Below the pieces are notes generated by a model. It was given only the letters and a program-made list of their open reading frames with translations, was not told where the DNA came from and did no database searches. A DNA stretch of 64,000 nt from UA16 sp002292325. GTDB lineage: Bacteria > Bacteroidota > Bacteroidia > Flavobacteriales_D > Sanyastnellaceae. The stretch is taken from contig CALSRC010000001.1 in the NCBI GenBank assembly GCA_943788645.1, positions 124,001 through 188,000 of the forward strand. The letters are read 5' to 3'. The position numbers were made by a program, and so were the translations under genes. This document shows positions 17,012 to 25,951 of this stretch, one piece after another (the first letter of the stretch is position 1; each line of letters begins with the position of its first letter).

Positions 17012-19033
17012 TCAATCTTTCCACTCAAAGGTAAGGCCAAATCGCACCATGCGCCCCGGCTGCAGCACACTGCCACGGTCTGCATATTGCACATCAAAGG
17101 CGTTGTCCAATCGCACATGGCCCCGCCAAGACAATTGATTTCCATCGGAGCCTTTGAATGAGAGTTCTGTCCCCCACAACTGGAGCAATGCGGCATCGTT
17201 CCACTCCATCGCGGAACCGTTGCGTTCCTGCATGCTCCCGCGCAAAGTCCAGACCACTGGGCCAATGCCTGCCACACGCACGAGCGCATCGTATTTCACC
17301 CGGACAAAATCCAAAACATAATTCGACGTGAAGCCTTGTGAGGTTCGGCTGGCGTCCATCCATGTAGCTGACACCCGGGCCTGTTGAATATGAATGCCCT
17401 CAAAGGACGGTTGTTGGTATTGAATCGCGACATCACCTCCCATGAAGTCGACCGCCGAAAGATTCGTTGCTTCGAAGACTTCACTGCCGTCGAATTGAAC
17501 CCAATCGATGAGGTTCGTCCCTCGGCGAAAAAACCGTGTGGACTCAATGAACAGGGCTCCGTTTTCAGGAGATGCCAATTTCCAGCGAGCGCCTGCCTCG
17601 AGTTGATCGGATTGCTCCGGTTCCAGCGTTTCACTTCCAACGGCTCCCCCGATGTTGTAATAGAGATCAGTGAACGACGGGTGACGCACCGATCGCCCAG
17701 CGGACCCAAATAGACGGCCATGGGTTCCAACCGTCTTAGTCAGTTGCACCGCCGGCAAGCCGAAGGTCCCAAAACGGGAATTTGCATTAACACCATAAGT
17801 CAGCGTTGCGTCCCAACCTTGCCCGCTGCGGTGCGCCGAAACGTAACCGTCTAAGTTCTGACGGTCATCCCCTTTTACGTAAATATCTTCAGCCGTTGAC
17901 CCTTCCAAAGCCCCGCCCAATCGATTGGAACGAATCACCTCATTGCGAGCATCTGCTGCCGCAGAAAACGTCCAATCATCGGACTTCCACTGGACCAAAG
18001 CATTGGCCGCTGTAACAAATGACCGGTGCAAGTTGGCGCCCGCGTACCATGAAGCACCCGGGGCATACAGCCCCGCTGTATCTGGCAAATCCCACTGTGC
18101 GACATAGAATCCCTCATCTGTCAGGTTGTACCAGCCTGCTCCTTCGCGATAAAGCTCAAATCGATCGGCATGGTATCGGCCATGAAGACCTGCTTGAACG
18201 CGCAATCGATTTTGGGTCAATTCCCAGCCCAATTGTGCAACAGCCGAACCCGTCTCTTCATATTGATCGGGGTAAACCGATGTGTAAAAATTCTGCGCCC
18301 CAAAAGCCTTTGTTTCTCCTGCCAGGAGGCCGGTCCATCGTTGGTTCTTCCGGTCCCAATTCACCCCATAAAAAACCCGCTGGATTTCCGCGTCTGCATT
18401 CATTATATGGCCTGCTGTTGTCGCACGAGAAAGGCTCAAGCTGTGGTTCAGCTTGCCTAATTTCCAATTTACATGACCTCGCAATCGCTGCCAATCAAAG
18501 CTACCCAGCTCTGCTGTAAACGTCGCTCGATTTCCTGATGCTCCCGAATTTGTTTCCATGTTAATTGCGCCAGAAAACGCTCCAACTCCTGCCCAGGGGC
18601 CTGATCCAGATCGGACCACTTCGACGTGGCTTAAATCTTCCGGATCAATTGGAATGTTCATCAAATGATGACCCGTATGGGGAGCGCTCCATCGCATGCC
18701 ATTGACACGCAAAGCTACCTGCTCGAACGAACCCCCACGGATGCTCACATCCGTTTGCACACCCCAAGCTCCTCGAGATTGCACATCTACACCCGGAACA
18801 AACTCAAGCGCCTCTGTTATGGACGCAGAAGAAGACCATTCCGTAGGGTCCAATATGGTCACCGCTTTGGGAGAATCAAGGCTTTTAGGCTGGACAAAAT
18901 CGACCCCCTGAACGGTTGCCTCTTCGAGCGTAACCCGCAAGAAAAGGGAATCCGATGATTGAGCAGAAGCATTGGAGTGCGTCAATTGGCCGATGGTCAC
19001 TGAACCAATAAGGAGCAACAAGTAAGTTTTCAT
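17012..19033 (-). CDS. TonB-dependent outer-membrane receptor
   Basis: A 673-residue outer-membrane beta-barrel transporter. It has a signal peptide (about residues 1-24, ending SNASAQ), a short TonB-box-like region, and a plug domain (about 45-165) with ALEFVPGVDVQSRG, VSIRGGSFEQVALRVNGMR and VEVVRSGSGPWAGVGAFSGAI. A 22-strand-type barrel follows, ending in an aromatic residue motif (VRFGLTFEWKD). No SusC-type carboxypeptidase-D extension and no SusD neighbour are present, so it is of the siderophore/cobalamin-uptake kind. The substrate is unknown. Confidence 0.92.
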   Translation of the reverse strand: MKTYLLLLIGSVTIGQLTHSNASAQSSDSLFLRVTLEEATVQGVDFVQPKSLDSPKAVTILDPTEWSSSASITEALEFVPGVDVQSRGAWGVQTDVSIRGGSFEQVALRVNGMRWSAPHTGHHLMNIPIDPEDLSHVEVVRSGSGPWAGVGAFSGAINMETNSGASGNRATFTAELGSFDWQRLRGHVNWKLGKLNHSLSLSRATTAGHIMNADAEIQRVFYGVNWDRKNQRWTGLLAGETKAFGAQNFYTSVYPDQYEETGSAVAQLGWELTQNRLRVQAGLHGRYHADRFELYREGAGWYNLTDEGFYVAQWDLPDTAGLYAPGASWYAGANLHRSFVTAANALVQWKSDDWTFSAAADARNEVIRSNRLGGALEGSTAEDIYVKGDDRQNLDGYVSAHRSGQGWDATLTYGVNANSRFGTFGLPAVQLTKTVGTHGRLFGSAGRSVRHPSFTDLYYNIGGAVGSETLEPEQSDQLEAGARWKLASPENGALFIESTRFFRRGTNLIDWVQFDGSEVFEATNLSAVDFMGGDVAIQYQQPSFEGIHIQQARVSATWMDASRTSQGFTSNYVLDFVRVKYDALVRVAGIGPVVWTLRGSMQERNGSAMEWNDAALLQLWGTELSFKGSDGNQLSWRGHVRLDNAFDVQYADRGSVLQPGRMVRFGLTFEWKD

Positions 19034-19061
19034 GTGAAAGATGTCCCGTGTTTATTCGGCC

Positions 19062-19069
19062 CAAAGCTA
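19062..19069 (-). promoter_or_regulatory. Candidate -7 box of the TonB-receptor operon
   Basis: On the minus strand TAGCTTTG, a perfect TAnnTTTG match, lies 28 nt before the receptor start. It sits back to back with the lysS box within the same 70-bp divergent region. No clear -33 TTG is seen. Confidence 0.45.
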
Positions 19070-19091
19070 CAGTGACATTCCGACATCGGAT

Positions 19092-19099
19092 TACCTTTG
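19092..19099 (+). promoter_or_regulatory. Candidate -7 box of lysS, nearly leaderless
   Basis: TACCTTTG is a perfect TAnnTTTG match 4 nt before the lysS ATG. If transcription starts at the usual distance, the mRNA begins at or beside the start codon. This also supports 19104 as the start rather than the longer open frame. Confidence 0.5.
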
Positions 19100-19103
19100 T
19101 CGC

Positions 19104-20819
19104 ATGCAACGATCGGAACAAGAACGCGTCAGACGCGAGTCACTTGCCTCGCTCCGTGCCATGGGCATCGAGCCCTACCCCGCGGCAGCTTTTACAGCAA
19201 GCCATCGCGCTCGCTCTTTGACAGCAACATTCGAAGAGGGTTTGAAGGTGACCCTCGCGGGTCGTCTTATGACCCGACGGATCATGGGGAAGGCTTCCTT
19301 TGCTGAAATTCAAGACAGCGAAGGCACGTTTCAATTGTACGTGAACCGCGACGAGCTGTGTCCGGGAGAGGATAAGTCGCTGTACAATACCGTATTTAAA
19401 AAGTTGCTCGACCGGGGAGATTTCATCGGTGTTTCGGGAGAAACGTTTACTACAAAAACCGGCGAACAAAGCGTAAAGGTGAAATCCCTCACTGTCCTGT
19501 CAAAATCCCTCAAGCCTTTGCCCGCTGTCAAAGTCGAAGAGGATGGAACGGTTCATGACGCCTTTAATGACCCTGAGTTACGGTACCGAATGCGTTACGT
19601 TGACCTCGTCGTCAACCCGAGTGTGAAGCAAACCTTTGAAGCGCGATCCAAAGTTATCCAGACCATCCGAACATCCTTTGATCGGGATGGCTGGCTCGAA
19701 GTGGATACGCCTGTCTTACAACCCATTCCGGGTGGAGCGGCGGCACGACCATTTGTCACGCATCACAACGCACTGGACATGCCGTTGTACCTCCGAATCG
19801 CGAATGAACTGTACCTAAAAAGATTGATTGTTGGAGGATTTGAAGCCGTCTATGAGTTTTCGCGAAACTTCCGCAATGAAGGCATGGACCGCACGCACAA
19901 TCCCGAGTTCACTGTGATGGAGTTGTACGTCGCCTACAAGGATTACCATTGGATGATGGAGACGACAGAAAATCTGTTGTCTGACATCTGTCAAGCTGTC
20001 CATGGAACCACGCGGGCTACCCTTGGCGGCGAAGAAATCAACTTTGCTCCTCCCTATCAGCGCGTCACCATGCGCGATGCCATCTTGGAGCACACCGGCA
20101 TCGATGTTCATGGAAAAACCGAAGCCGAACTCCGTGCAGCATGTGATGGCGTTGGTTTGGATACAGACGAATCCATGGGCAAGGGCAAATTAATCGATGA
20201 GCTCTTCGGTGAAAAATGCGAGCACCATTACATCCAGCCCACCTTCATCATGGACTACCCCGTGGAAATGTCGCCGCTGACCAAGGTTCACCGCGATGAT
20301 CCGGCCTACACAGAGCGATTTGAGCTGTTCATTAATGGAACCGAAGTAGCGAATGCCTACAGCGAGTTGAACGACCCGGACGATCAACGCGAACGATTTG
20401 AAGACCAATTGAAACTGGGCGAGCGAGGAGATGACGAGGCCATGTTCATTGATCAAGACTTCCTGCGCGCTTTAGAATACGGCATGCCTCCAACCAGCGG
20501 AATTGGGATCGGAATAGATCGGCTGGTGATGATGTTGACGAATCAAACATCGATTCAAGAAGTGCTCCTGTTCCCTCAAATGCGACCCGAAGTTTTTGCC
20601 TCCGGACCCGATATCTCTGGGCTACAAGCCTTGGGCGTTCCCGAAATATGGGCAGAACACGTCGCTGCTGCAGGATACGAATCCCCCGCAGCCTTCGAAG
20701 GACTGAGCCCAGGCGGATTGCGTGAAAAGCTCAATGGATACCGTAAAAAGAACAAATTGGATGTGCCTGCACTCGCCTTGGAAGAGGTGGAAGCTTGGCT
20801 TTCCCCTCAAGCTCACTAA
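19104..20819 (+). CDS. lysS: Lysine--tRNA ligase, class II
   Basis: Charges tRNA-Lys. The 571-residue protein has an N-terminal OB-fold anticodon-binding domain (VTLAGRLMTRRIMGKASFAEIQD), class II motif 1 around VDTPVLQPIPGGAAARPF, motif 2 FRNEGMDRTHNPEFT, and motif 3 GIGIGIDRLVM. After motif 3 there is an extra helical domain of about 65 residues (LQALGVPEIWAEHVAAAGY...), typical of Bacteroidota LysRS. The ATG at 19104 was chosen over a start 21 codons upstream because of the promoter box and homologue N-termini. It leads an operon with the SufT-like gene and dxr. Confidence 0.96.
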   Translation: MQRSEQERVRRESLASLRAMGIEPYPAAAFTASHRARSLTATFEEGLKVTLAGRLMTRRIMGKASFAEIQDSEGTFQLYVNRDELCPGEDKSLYNTVFKKLLDRGDFIGVSGETFTTKTGEQSVKVKSLTVLSKSLKPLPAVKVEEDGTVHDAFNDPELRYRMRYVDLVVNPSVKQTFEARSKVIQTIRTSFDRDGWLEVDTPVLQPIPGGAAARPFVTHHNALDMPLYLRIANELYLKRLIVGGFEAVYEFSRNFRNEGMDRTHNPEFTVMELYVAYKDYHWMMETTENLLSDICQAVHGTTRATLGGEEINFAPPYQRVTMRDAILEHTGIDVHGKTEAELRAACDGVGLDTDESMGKGKLIDELFGEKCEHHYIQPTFIMDYPVEMSPLTKVHRDDPAYTERFELFINGTEVANAYSELNDPDDQRERFEDQLKLGERGDDEAMFIDQDFLRALEYGMPPTSGIGIGIDRLVMMLTNQTSIQEVLLFPQMRPEVFASGPDISGLQALGVPEIWAEHVAAAGYESPAAFEGLSPGGLREKLNGYRKKNKLDVPALALEEVEAWLSPQAH

Positions 20820-20821
20820 CC

Positions 20822-21133
20822 ATGCCTGCATCATTTAATCAAGCAACCGTCGTCTCCGTTCTCAAAACGGTACACGACCCTGAAATCCCTGTCGATATTT
20901 ATGAATTGGGGCTGATTTATGAAGTCACAATAAACGAAGACAGCTTCGTTCACATCGAAATGACCCTGACCTCACCCAATTGTCCCGTTGCCGAAAGTCT
21001 GCCTGCTGAAGTGGAAGAAAAGGTCGGTAACATTGAAGGCGCCACCGGCGCCAAGGTGAACATTGTATTCGATCCACCGTGGACACAGGATATGATGAGC
21101 GAAGAGGCCAAACTTGAATTGGGTTTCCTTTGA
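20822..21133 (+). CDS. SufT/MIP18-type (DUF59) iron-sulfur assembly protein
   Basis: A 103-residue stand-alone DUF59 domain, with VVSVLKTVHDPEIPVDIYELGLIYEV at the N-terminus, the conserved Cys in LTSPNCPVAESLP, and WTQDMMSEEAKLELG at the end. The family helps mature Fe-S proteins (SufT, MIP18), and related PaaD proteins act in phenylacetate oxidation; no paa genes are near. It starts two bases after the lysS stop. Its stop overlaps the TTG start of dxr as TTGA. dxr is not itself an Fe-S enzyme, but later MEP-pathway enzymes (IspG, IspH) are, which may explain the linkage. Confidence 0.88.
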   Translation: MPASFNQATVVSVLKTVHDPEIPVDIYELGLIYEVTINEDSFVHIEMTLTSPNCPVAESLPAEVEEKVGNIEGATGAKVNIVFDPPWTQDMMSEEAKLELGFL

Positions 21134-22320
21134 GCGATTCAACCTACCAAACAAGAGGCATAGCCATTCTTGGAAGCACGGGGTCCATTGGGACCCAAGC
21201 ACTCGAAGTCATCCGAGAACAGCCCGAAACCCTCCACGCTGAGGTGTTGACTGCACATCGCAATGCGCCCTTGTTGATTCAGCAAGCACTTGAATTCAAG
21301 CCCAATACGGTTGTCATCGGTGATCTCTCCCGGCTGGGCGAAGTCAAAGACGCATTATGGGAACACGGCATCAAAGTCTATGGCGGACCCGAAGCGTTGG
21401 AACAGGTCGTGGAAATGGAAGGAATCCAAGTCGTTCTCACCGCCTTAGTCGGCGCCGCTGGATTACGCCCAACACTTCGGGCCATTCGCGCGAAGAAAAC
21501 CATCGCCTTGGCCAATAAGGAGACCTTGGTCGTCGCAGGAGAATTGGTCATGAAGGAGGCCCAGGAGGCCGGTGTTGATATCCATCCCGTCGACTCAGAG
21601 CACAGTGCGATTTACCAATGCCTCGCAGGAGAAATCCTCAACCCCATTGAAAAGGTGATTTTGACGGCATCGGGAGGACCTTTCCGCGGCAAATCACGGG
21701 ATCAGCTGATGGAGGTCACCAAAGCCCAAGCGCTGAAACACCCCAACTGGGATATGGGAGCCAAAATCACCATTGATAGTGCATCCATGATGAATAAAGG
21801 TCTAGAGGTTATTGAGGCCAAGTGGTTGTTCGACGTTCGAATGGACCAAGTCGAGGTCGTGGTCCATCCCCAAAGCATCGTGCACAGTTGCGTGCAATTT
21901 GAAGATGGTTCCATCAAGGCGCAATTGGGATTGCCTGACATGAAGCTTCCGATCCAGTATGCCTTAGGGTATCCCCGGAGGTTGGCCAATTCCTTCGAGC
22001 GATTCAGCTTTTTTGATTATCCTCAACTCACGTTTGAGAAGCCCGATTTGACTGCATTTCGCAACCTCCAACTCGCCTTCGATGCCGGAAATAAAGGGGG
22101 GAATGCTCCCGCTGTTTTGAACGCCGCCAATGAAGTCGCCGTTGCACGGTTTTTGGAAGATGAGTTAAGCTTCACGGGCATGACTGACGCCATAGAGCAC
22201 GCACTGAAGCAAGTGGATTGGGAGGCCCGTCCGGATTTGGCTGACTTGCTCGCTTCCGATGATGCGGCACGTGCTGCCGCAAAGGCATTCCGGAGTCCGT
22301 CCGGGTTCAGACCGTCATGA
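21130..22320 (+). CDS. dxr: 1-deoxy-D-xylulose 5-phosphate reductoisomerase
   Basis: Converts DXP to 2-C-methyl-D-erythritol 4-phosphate with NADPH, the committed step of the MEP isoprenoid pathway. The 396-residue protein shows the NADPH loop GSTGSIGTQAL, KKTIALANKETLVVAG, the metal/substrate-binding VDSEHSAIYQCL, and TASGGPFRGKSR. The start is TTG inside a TTGA overlap with the upstream stop; no in-frame ATG lies near the N-terminus. It ends in a 14-bp overlap with the convergent frr gene. Confidence 0.96.
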   Translation: MSDSTYQTRGIAILGSTGSIGTQALEVIREQPETLHAEVLTAHRNAPLLIQQALEFKPNTVVIGDLSRLGEVKDALWEHGIKVYGGPEALEQVVEMEGIQVVLTALVGAAGLRPTLRAIRAKKTIALANKETLVVAGELVMKEAQEAGVDIHPVDSEHSAIYQCLAGEILNPIEKVILTASGGPFRGKSRDQLMEVTKAQALKHPNWDMGAKITIDSASMMNKGLEVIEAKWLFDVRMDQVEVVVHPQSIVHSCVQFEDGSIKAQLGLPDMKLPIQYALGYPRRLANSFERFSFFDYPQLTFEKPDLTAFRNLQLAFDAGNKGGNAPAVLNAANEVAVARFLEDELSFTGMTDAIEHALKQVDWEARPDLADLLASDDAARAAAKAFRSPSGFRPS

Positions 22321-22870
22321 TGTCGGATTCCTTCTTCGCGAGGATCTCGTCAATCTTTTTAATGTAGCCGTCGGTCAATTTTTGGACCTCAACCTCTCCG
22401 TCCTTAGCAAGGTCCTCGCTCAAGCCGTCGGACTTGGCAGATTTAATAAAATCATTGGCGTCCTTGCGACCGTTTCTCACGGACACCCGCGCATGCTCGC
22501 CTTCGCCACGAGCTCGTTTGGTCAAATCCTTTCTTCGTTCCTCCGTAAGCGGCGGAATATTGATTAAAATAGACTCCCCGTTGTTCATGGGGTTGAGCCC
22601 CAAATTTGCGTTGATGATCGCTGTCGCAATGGGATCTAACATCGATTTCTCCCATGCCTGAACAGTCAATGTTCGGGCATCGGATGTATTGACATTGGAC
22701 ACTTGGCTCAACGGTGTCAAGGAGCCATAGTACTCCACTTTGACGCTGTCAAGCATGGCCGGATGTGCCTTTCCTGCGCGAATTTTAGTCAGTTCAGCCT
22801 CCATATGAACGATGGCCTTTTCCATGGCCTCCCGCGCTGTATCTAGCGCCATTTGAATTTCTTCTGACAT
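22307..22870 (-). CDS. frr: Ribosome recycling factor
   Basis: Splits post-termination ribosomes together with EF-G. The 187 residues match family length. Motifs include LTKIRAGKAHPAMLDSVKVEYYG, NPMNNGESILINIPPLTEERRKDL, and a C-terminal helix VQKLTDGYIKKIDEILAKKE. It follows pyrH by 13 bp at the end of the rplM-rpsI-rpsB-tsf-pyrH-frr cluster. Confidence 0.97.
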   Translation of the reverse strand: MSEEIQMALDTAREAMEKAIVHMEAELTKIRAGKAHPAMLDSVKVEYYGSLTPLSQVSNVNTSDARTLTVQAWEKSMLDPIATAIINANLGLNPMNNGESILINIPPLTEERRKDLTKRARGEGEHARVSVRNGRKDANDFIKSAKSDGLSEDLAKDGEVEVQKLTDGYIKKIDEILAKKESDIMTV

Positions 22871-22883
22871 CCGTTCTGATTGA

Positions 22884-23591
22884 TTAAACGTTCACTAAAG
22901 TACCTACATCTTCACCTGAAATCAATCGCTGCAGGTTGCCTTTTTTATTCATGTCAAAAACAACAATGGGTAGATTGTTTTCATTGCAAAGCGTAATGGC
23001 TGTCAAGTCCATGACTTTGAGGCCCTTCTTGTATACTTCATCGAAAGAGATGGTATCGAATTTCACTGCTGTGGGATCCTTCTCAGGATCTGCTGTATAA
23101 ATGCCGTCTACCCGTGTTCCTTTGAGAATGACATCCGCATCAATTTCGATGGCCCTAAGCGATGCCGCGGAGTCCGTTGTGAAGAATGGATTGCCTGTTC
23201 CTCCACCAAAAATGACGACGCGTCCCTTTTCTAGATGACGAACAGCGCGGCGACGAATAAAGGGCTCCGCGATTTGCTTCAATTCAATCGCAGATTGCAA
23301 GCGGGTATCCACACCCGCACTCTCCAACGCGCTCTGCAACGCCATCGAGTTGATGACGGTTGCCAGCATCCCCATATAATCTCCTTGTGTTCGCTCCATG
23401 CCGCCCTCCTCGGCCTGAACTCCTCTGAAAATGTTTCCTCCGCCGATCACAATCGCTACCTCCATTCCCGTGTCGACTACAGATTTAATCTCCTCTGCAT
23501 ACTGCTTCAACCGGTCGTTGTCTATGCCAAACTGCTTTTGGCCCATTAAAGCCTCTCCACTCAGCTTCAGAAGGATTCTCTTGTATTTCAT
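22884..23591 (-). CDS. pyrH: UMP kinase
   Basis: Phosphorylates UMP to UDP, using ATP, in pyrimidine nucleotide synthesis. The 235-residue amino-acid-kinase-fold protein has KRILLKLSGEALMG at the N-terminus, VVIGGGNIFRG, GTGNPFFTTDSAA, and the late motif VMDLTAITLCNENNLPIVVF. I used the ATG at 23591 (MKYKRILL); the open frame extends ten codons further. A strong terminator lies between it and tsf upstream, so pyrH-frr may have its own promoter or depend on read-through. Confidence 0.97.
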   Translation of the reverse strand: MKYKRILLKLSGEALMGQKQFGIDNDRLKQYAEEIKSVVDTGMEVAIVIGGGNIFRGVQAEEGGMERTQGDYMGMLATVINSMALQSALESAGVDTRLQSAIELKQIAEPFIRRRAVRHLEKGRVVIFGGGTGNPFFTTDSAASLRAIEIDADVILKGTRVDGIYTADPEKDPTAVKFDTISFDEVYKKGLKVMDLTAITLCNENNLPIVVFDMNKKGNLQRLISGEDVGTLVNV

Positions 23592-23633
23592 CGTAGCGGT
23601 AAATATCCGAATATTCTGCAAAGGTCAGACATC

Positions 23634-23666
23634 AAAAAAGGGCCACCAAAACGGAAGCCCTTTTTT
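23634..23666 (-). terminator. Rho-independent terminator after tsf
   Basis: A perfect 10-bp stem (AAAAAAGGGC paired with GCCCTTTTTT) with a 13-base loop lies between tsf and pyrH. The A and T flanks would let it work in both directions, but the gene order points to the minus strand. Confidence 0.85.
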
Positions 23667-23686
23667 CAAAAATGAAACGCGACAAC

Positions 23687-24511
23687 CTAGTCCAAGGCTG
23701 CCCTGCAAAATCCTGTCACTTTCGTGCCCGAGCCAATTGAATCGACGTACTGGCCAACGTTCATTTTTCCATCCTTGATAAATGCTTGATTCACCAACGT
23801 TGCTTCTTTGAACCATTTTTTCAGGCGGCCCTCTGCAATTTTATCTGCCATGGCTTCTGGCTTTCCTTCTTGGATTGCCAATTCTCTGCCAATCGAGCGT
23901 TCCTTGTCGATCAAATCCGCTGGTATGCTGGCTTCGTCCAAAGCCACAGGCGCCATAGCAGCTGCCTGCATCGCAACGTCACGTCCACCGTCGCCAACAT
24001 TTGCGCTGAAACCAACAATGGTCGCAAGTCGATTGCCCGGGTGGATGTACGAAGCTACATGGGCGGCATTCAATGTCTGAAATTCTCCCACTTCAATTTT
24101 CTCGCCAATCTTGCCGATTTGCTCCGTAATCTTCTCCTCGATCGTGACGTTTTCACCAGGAAATCCTGAAGCCATAAGGGTGGCTTTATCGGTAATGCCT
24201 GCCTCCAAAGCAACGTTCATGATGCTCGTGGCCACACCAACAAATTCCTCGTTCTTGGCAACAAAGTCTGTTTCGCAATTCAAAGCCAGCAAAACGCCAA
24301 AATCACCCGCGGCATTCGCAGATGAAATAACCGCTCCTTCACCTGTCTCACGATCCCCACGCTTGGCCGCGACTTTTTGACCTTTCAATCGCAAAATCTC
24401 AATGGCTTTATCGAAATCGCCTTCCGCCTCTTGCAAGGCTTTTTTGCAATCCATCATGCCCGCACCTGTTTGCTTGCGGAGCTTGTTTACTTCTGCAGCT
24501 GTAATGCTCAT
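23687..24511 (-). CDS. tsf: Elongation factor Ts
   Basis: The guanine-nucleotide exchange factor for EF-Tu. The 274-residue protein has the N-terminal UBA-like domain with VNKLRKQTGAGMMDCKKALQEA, then LALNCETDFVAKNEEFV. The C-terminal dimerisation region ends LVNQAFIKDGKMNVGQYV. Length is typical for Bacteroidota. It follows rpsB by 14 bp and is followed by a strong terminator. Confidence 0.97.
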   Translation of the reverse strand: MSITAAEVNKLRKQTGAGMMDCKKALQEAEGDFDKAIEILRLKGQKVAAKRGDRETGEGAVISSANAAGDFGVLLALNCETDFVAKNEEFVGVATSIMNVALEAGITDKATLMASGFPGENVTIEEKITEQIGKIGEKIEVGEFQTLNAAHVASYIHPGNRLATIVGFSANVGDGGRDVAMQAAAMAPVALDEASIPADLIDKERSIGRELAIQEGKPEAMADKIAEGRLKKWFKEATLVNQAFIKDGKMNVGQYVDSIGSGTKVTGFCRAALD

Positions 24512-24525
24512 GTCTATATGGGTGT

Positions 24526-25419
24526 TTAAGCTTCTTTCTCTTTCGAGTCATCCTTGGCTTCTGCTGCTGGCGCGGCAGCTTCTTCTGCGGGTGCTTCCGC
24601 AGGTGCAGCGGCTTCCGCAGGCGCGGCAGCTTCTTCTGCGGGTGCTTCCGCAGGTGCAGCGGCTTCCGCAGCTGGCTCTTCGGCTTTGGCCTTCTTGGCC
24701 GCCGCTTGAGCGTCTGCTTGGTCCTTGTCCGCCTTGCGGTCCTGCAATCCCTCTGCAATCGATTGAGCCAGAACATCCATCACAAATGCAATCGAACGTC
24801 CCGCGTCGTCATTGGATGGGATAGGGAAATCAACTGGACGTGGGTCCGAATTGGTGTCCACCATCGCAAATACAGGGATGCCTAACTTTCGTGCTTCAGC
24901 CAATGCAATGTGTTCTTTGACCACATCAACGATAAAAATGGCTGCTGGGATGCGGGTTAAATCAGAAATTGAACCCAAGTTCTTTTCCAGCTTGGCGCGC
25001 TGACGACTCACCTGCAAGCGCTCACGCTTCGACATGGTGTTCAACGTTCCATCCTGCTCCATTTTGTCAATCTGTGACATTTTGCGGACCGCCTTGCGAA
25101 TCGTTGCAAAATTCGTCAACATACCGCCTGACCATCGCTCCGTTACGTAGGGCATACCAATGGCCTTCACTCGCTCAGAAACGATGGCTTTTGCTTGCTT
25201 TTTCGTTGCAACGAAAAGAATCTTCTTTCCGCTCTTCGCGATTTGCTTCATTGCAGACGCCGCCTCATCGAGTTTGACAGCTGTCTTGTGAAGGTCAATG
25301 ATGTGAATTCCTTTCTTCTCGGTGAAGATGTAAGGCGCCATGTGGGGATTCCACTTGCGCTTGAGGTGGCCGAAGTGAACTCCGGCTTGGAGCATTTGCT
25401 CGAAGGTTGTCTTTTCCAT
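24526..25419 (-). CDS. rpsB: 30S ribosomal protein S2 with Ala/Pro/Glu-rich tail
   Basis: A small-subunit ribosomal protein. The core is standard: FEQMLQAGVHFGHLKRKWNPHMAPYIF, TERWSGGMLTNFATI, VFAMVDTNSDPRPVDFPIPSNDDAGRSI. After about residue 240 there is an unusual low-complexity tail of roughly 55 residues rich in Ala, Pro and Glu, ending in the charged KDDSKEKEA. The tail is encoded in part by two identical 51-bp tandem repeats. Such tails are probably disordered and face solvent. It sits 119 bp downstream of rpsI, in a leader with no recognised regulatory fold. Confidence 0.96.
   Translation of the reverse strand: MEKTTFEQMLQAGVHFGHLKRKWNPHMAPYIFTEKKGIHIIDLHKTAVKLDEAASAMKQIAKSGKKILFVATKKQAKAIVSERVKAIGMPYVTERWSGGMLTNFATIRKAVRKMSQIDKMEQDGTLNTMSKRERLQVSRQRAKLEKNLGSISDLTRIPAAIFIVDVVKEHIALAEARKLGIPVFAMVDTNSDPRPVDFPIPSNDDAGRSIAFVMDVLAQSIAEGLQDRKADKDQADAQAAAKKAKAEEPAAEAAAPAEAPAEEAAAPAEAAAPAEAPAEEAAAPAAEAKDDSKEKEA
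24570..24671 (-). repeat. Two identical 51-bp in-frame tandem repeats in rpsB
   Basis: Copies at 24570-24620 and 24621-24671 are identical over all 51 bases. Each encodes 17 residues of the Ala/Pro/Glu-rich S2 tail. Perfect identity, including third codon positions, points to recent duplication by slippage or unequal crossover. Confidence 0.95.
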
Positions 25420-25538
25420 GTTTACTTTCCTGGTTTAAGCAACGCCTTGGTAGTCGGTTCGGAGTTTATCCGGCGAGTCCAAAGGGTTTGGATGCTAAAC
25501 AATAATTCAATAAATAGTTTCCTAGTGGAGGGAGGGTA

Positions 25539-25925
25539 TTAACGCTTGGAGAATTGAGATTTCTTCCTCGCCTTCTTTTGACCGAATTTCTTTCGCTCGA
25601 CCATACGCGGATCACGTGTCGTCAAACCTACCTGCTTTAACGCTGGCTTCCATTCGGGATTGATTTCGATCAACGCTTTTGAAATCGCCAACCGCACGGC
25701 TTCGGCTTGACCGGTGATTCCACCGCCATCAACGTTCACTTGAACGTCGTATTGACCGATTGTCTCCGTCAACATGAAGGGCTGGTTGACTTTGTATTGC
25801 AACACAGACGTCGTGAAATAAGCGTTCGCCTCCTTTTTGTTGACGGTTACGCTGCCTTTTCCAGGCTTCATGTACAAACGAGCAACTGCTGTTTTGCGAC
25901 GTCCAGATGTATTAATTACTTCCAT
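25539..25925 (-). CDS. rpsI: 30S ribosomal protein S9
   Basis: A small-subunit protein of 128 residues with the family's N-terminal strand INTSGRRKTAVARLYMKPG, the GGGITGQAEAVRLAISKAL segment, and the basic C-terminal tail VERKKFGQKKARKKSQFSKR that reaches the P-site tRNA. It starts 26 bp after the rplM stop, the universal rplM-rpsI pair. Confidence 0.97.
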   Translation of the reverse strand: MEVINTSGRRKTAVARLYMKPGKGSVTVNKKEANAYFTTSVLQYKVNQPFMLTETIGQYDVQVNVDGGGITGQAEAVRLAISKALIEINPEWKPALKQVGLTTRDPRMVERKKFGQKKARKKSQFSKR

Positions 25926-25951
25926 GCGATGTGATGATCAAGCTTTTCGAT

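Noticed and set aside
24541..24680. Repeat-rich stretch considered as a CRISPR or satellite array
   Set aside because: It is an in-frame two-copy tandem repeat with no spacers, inside rpsB.
25420..25538. Regulatory leader of rpsB
   Set aside because: A short TCCAAA-CCC-TTTGGA hairpin and CGCC/GGCG pairing are visible, but I cannot match them to a known ribosomal-protein leader, so no feature is called.
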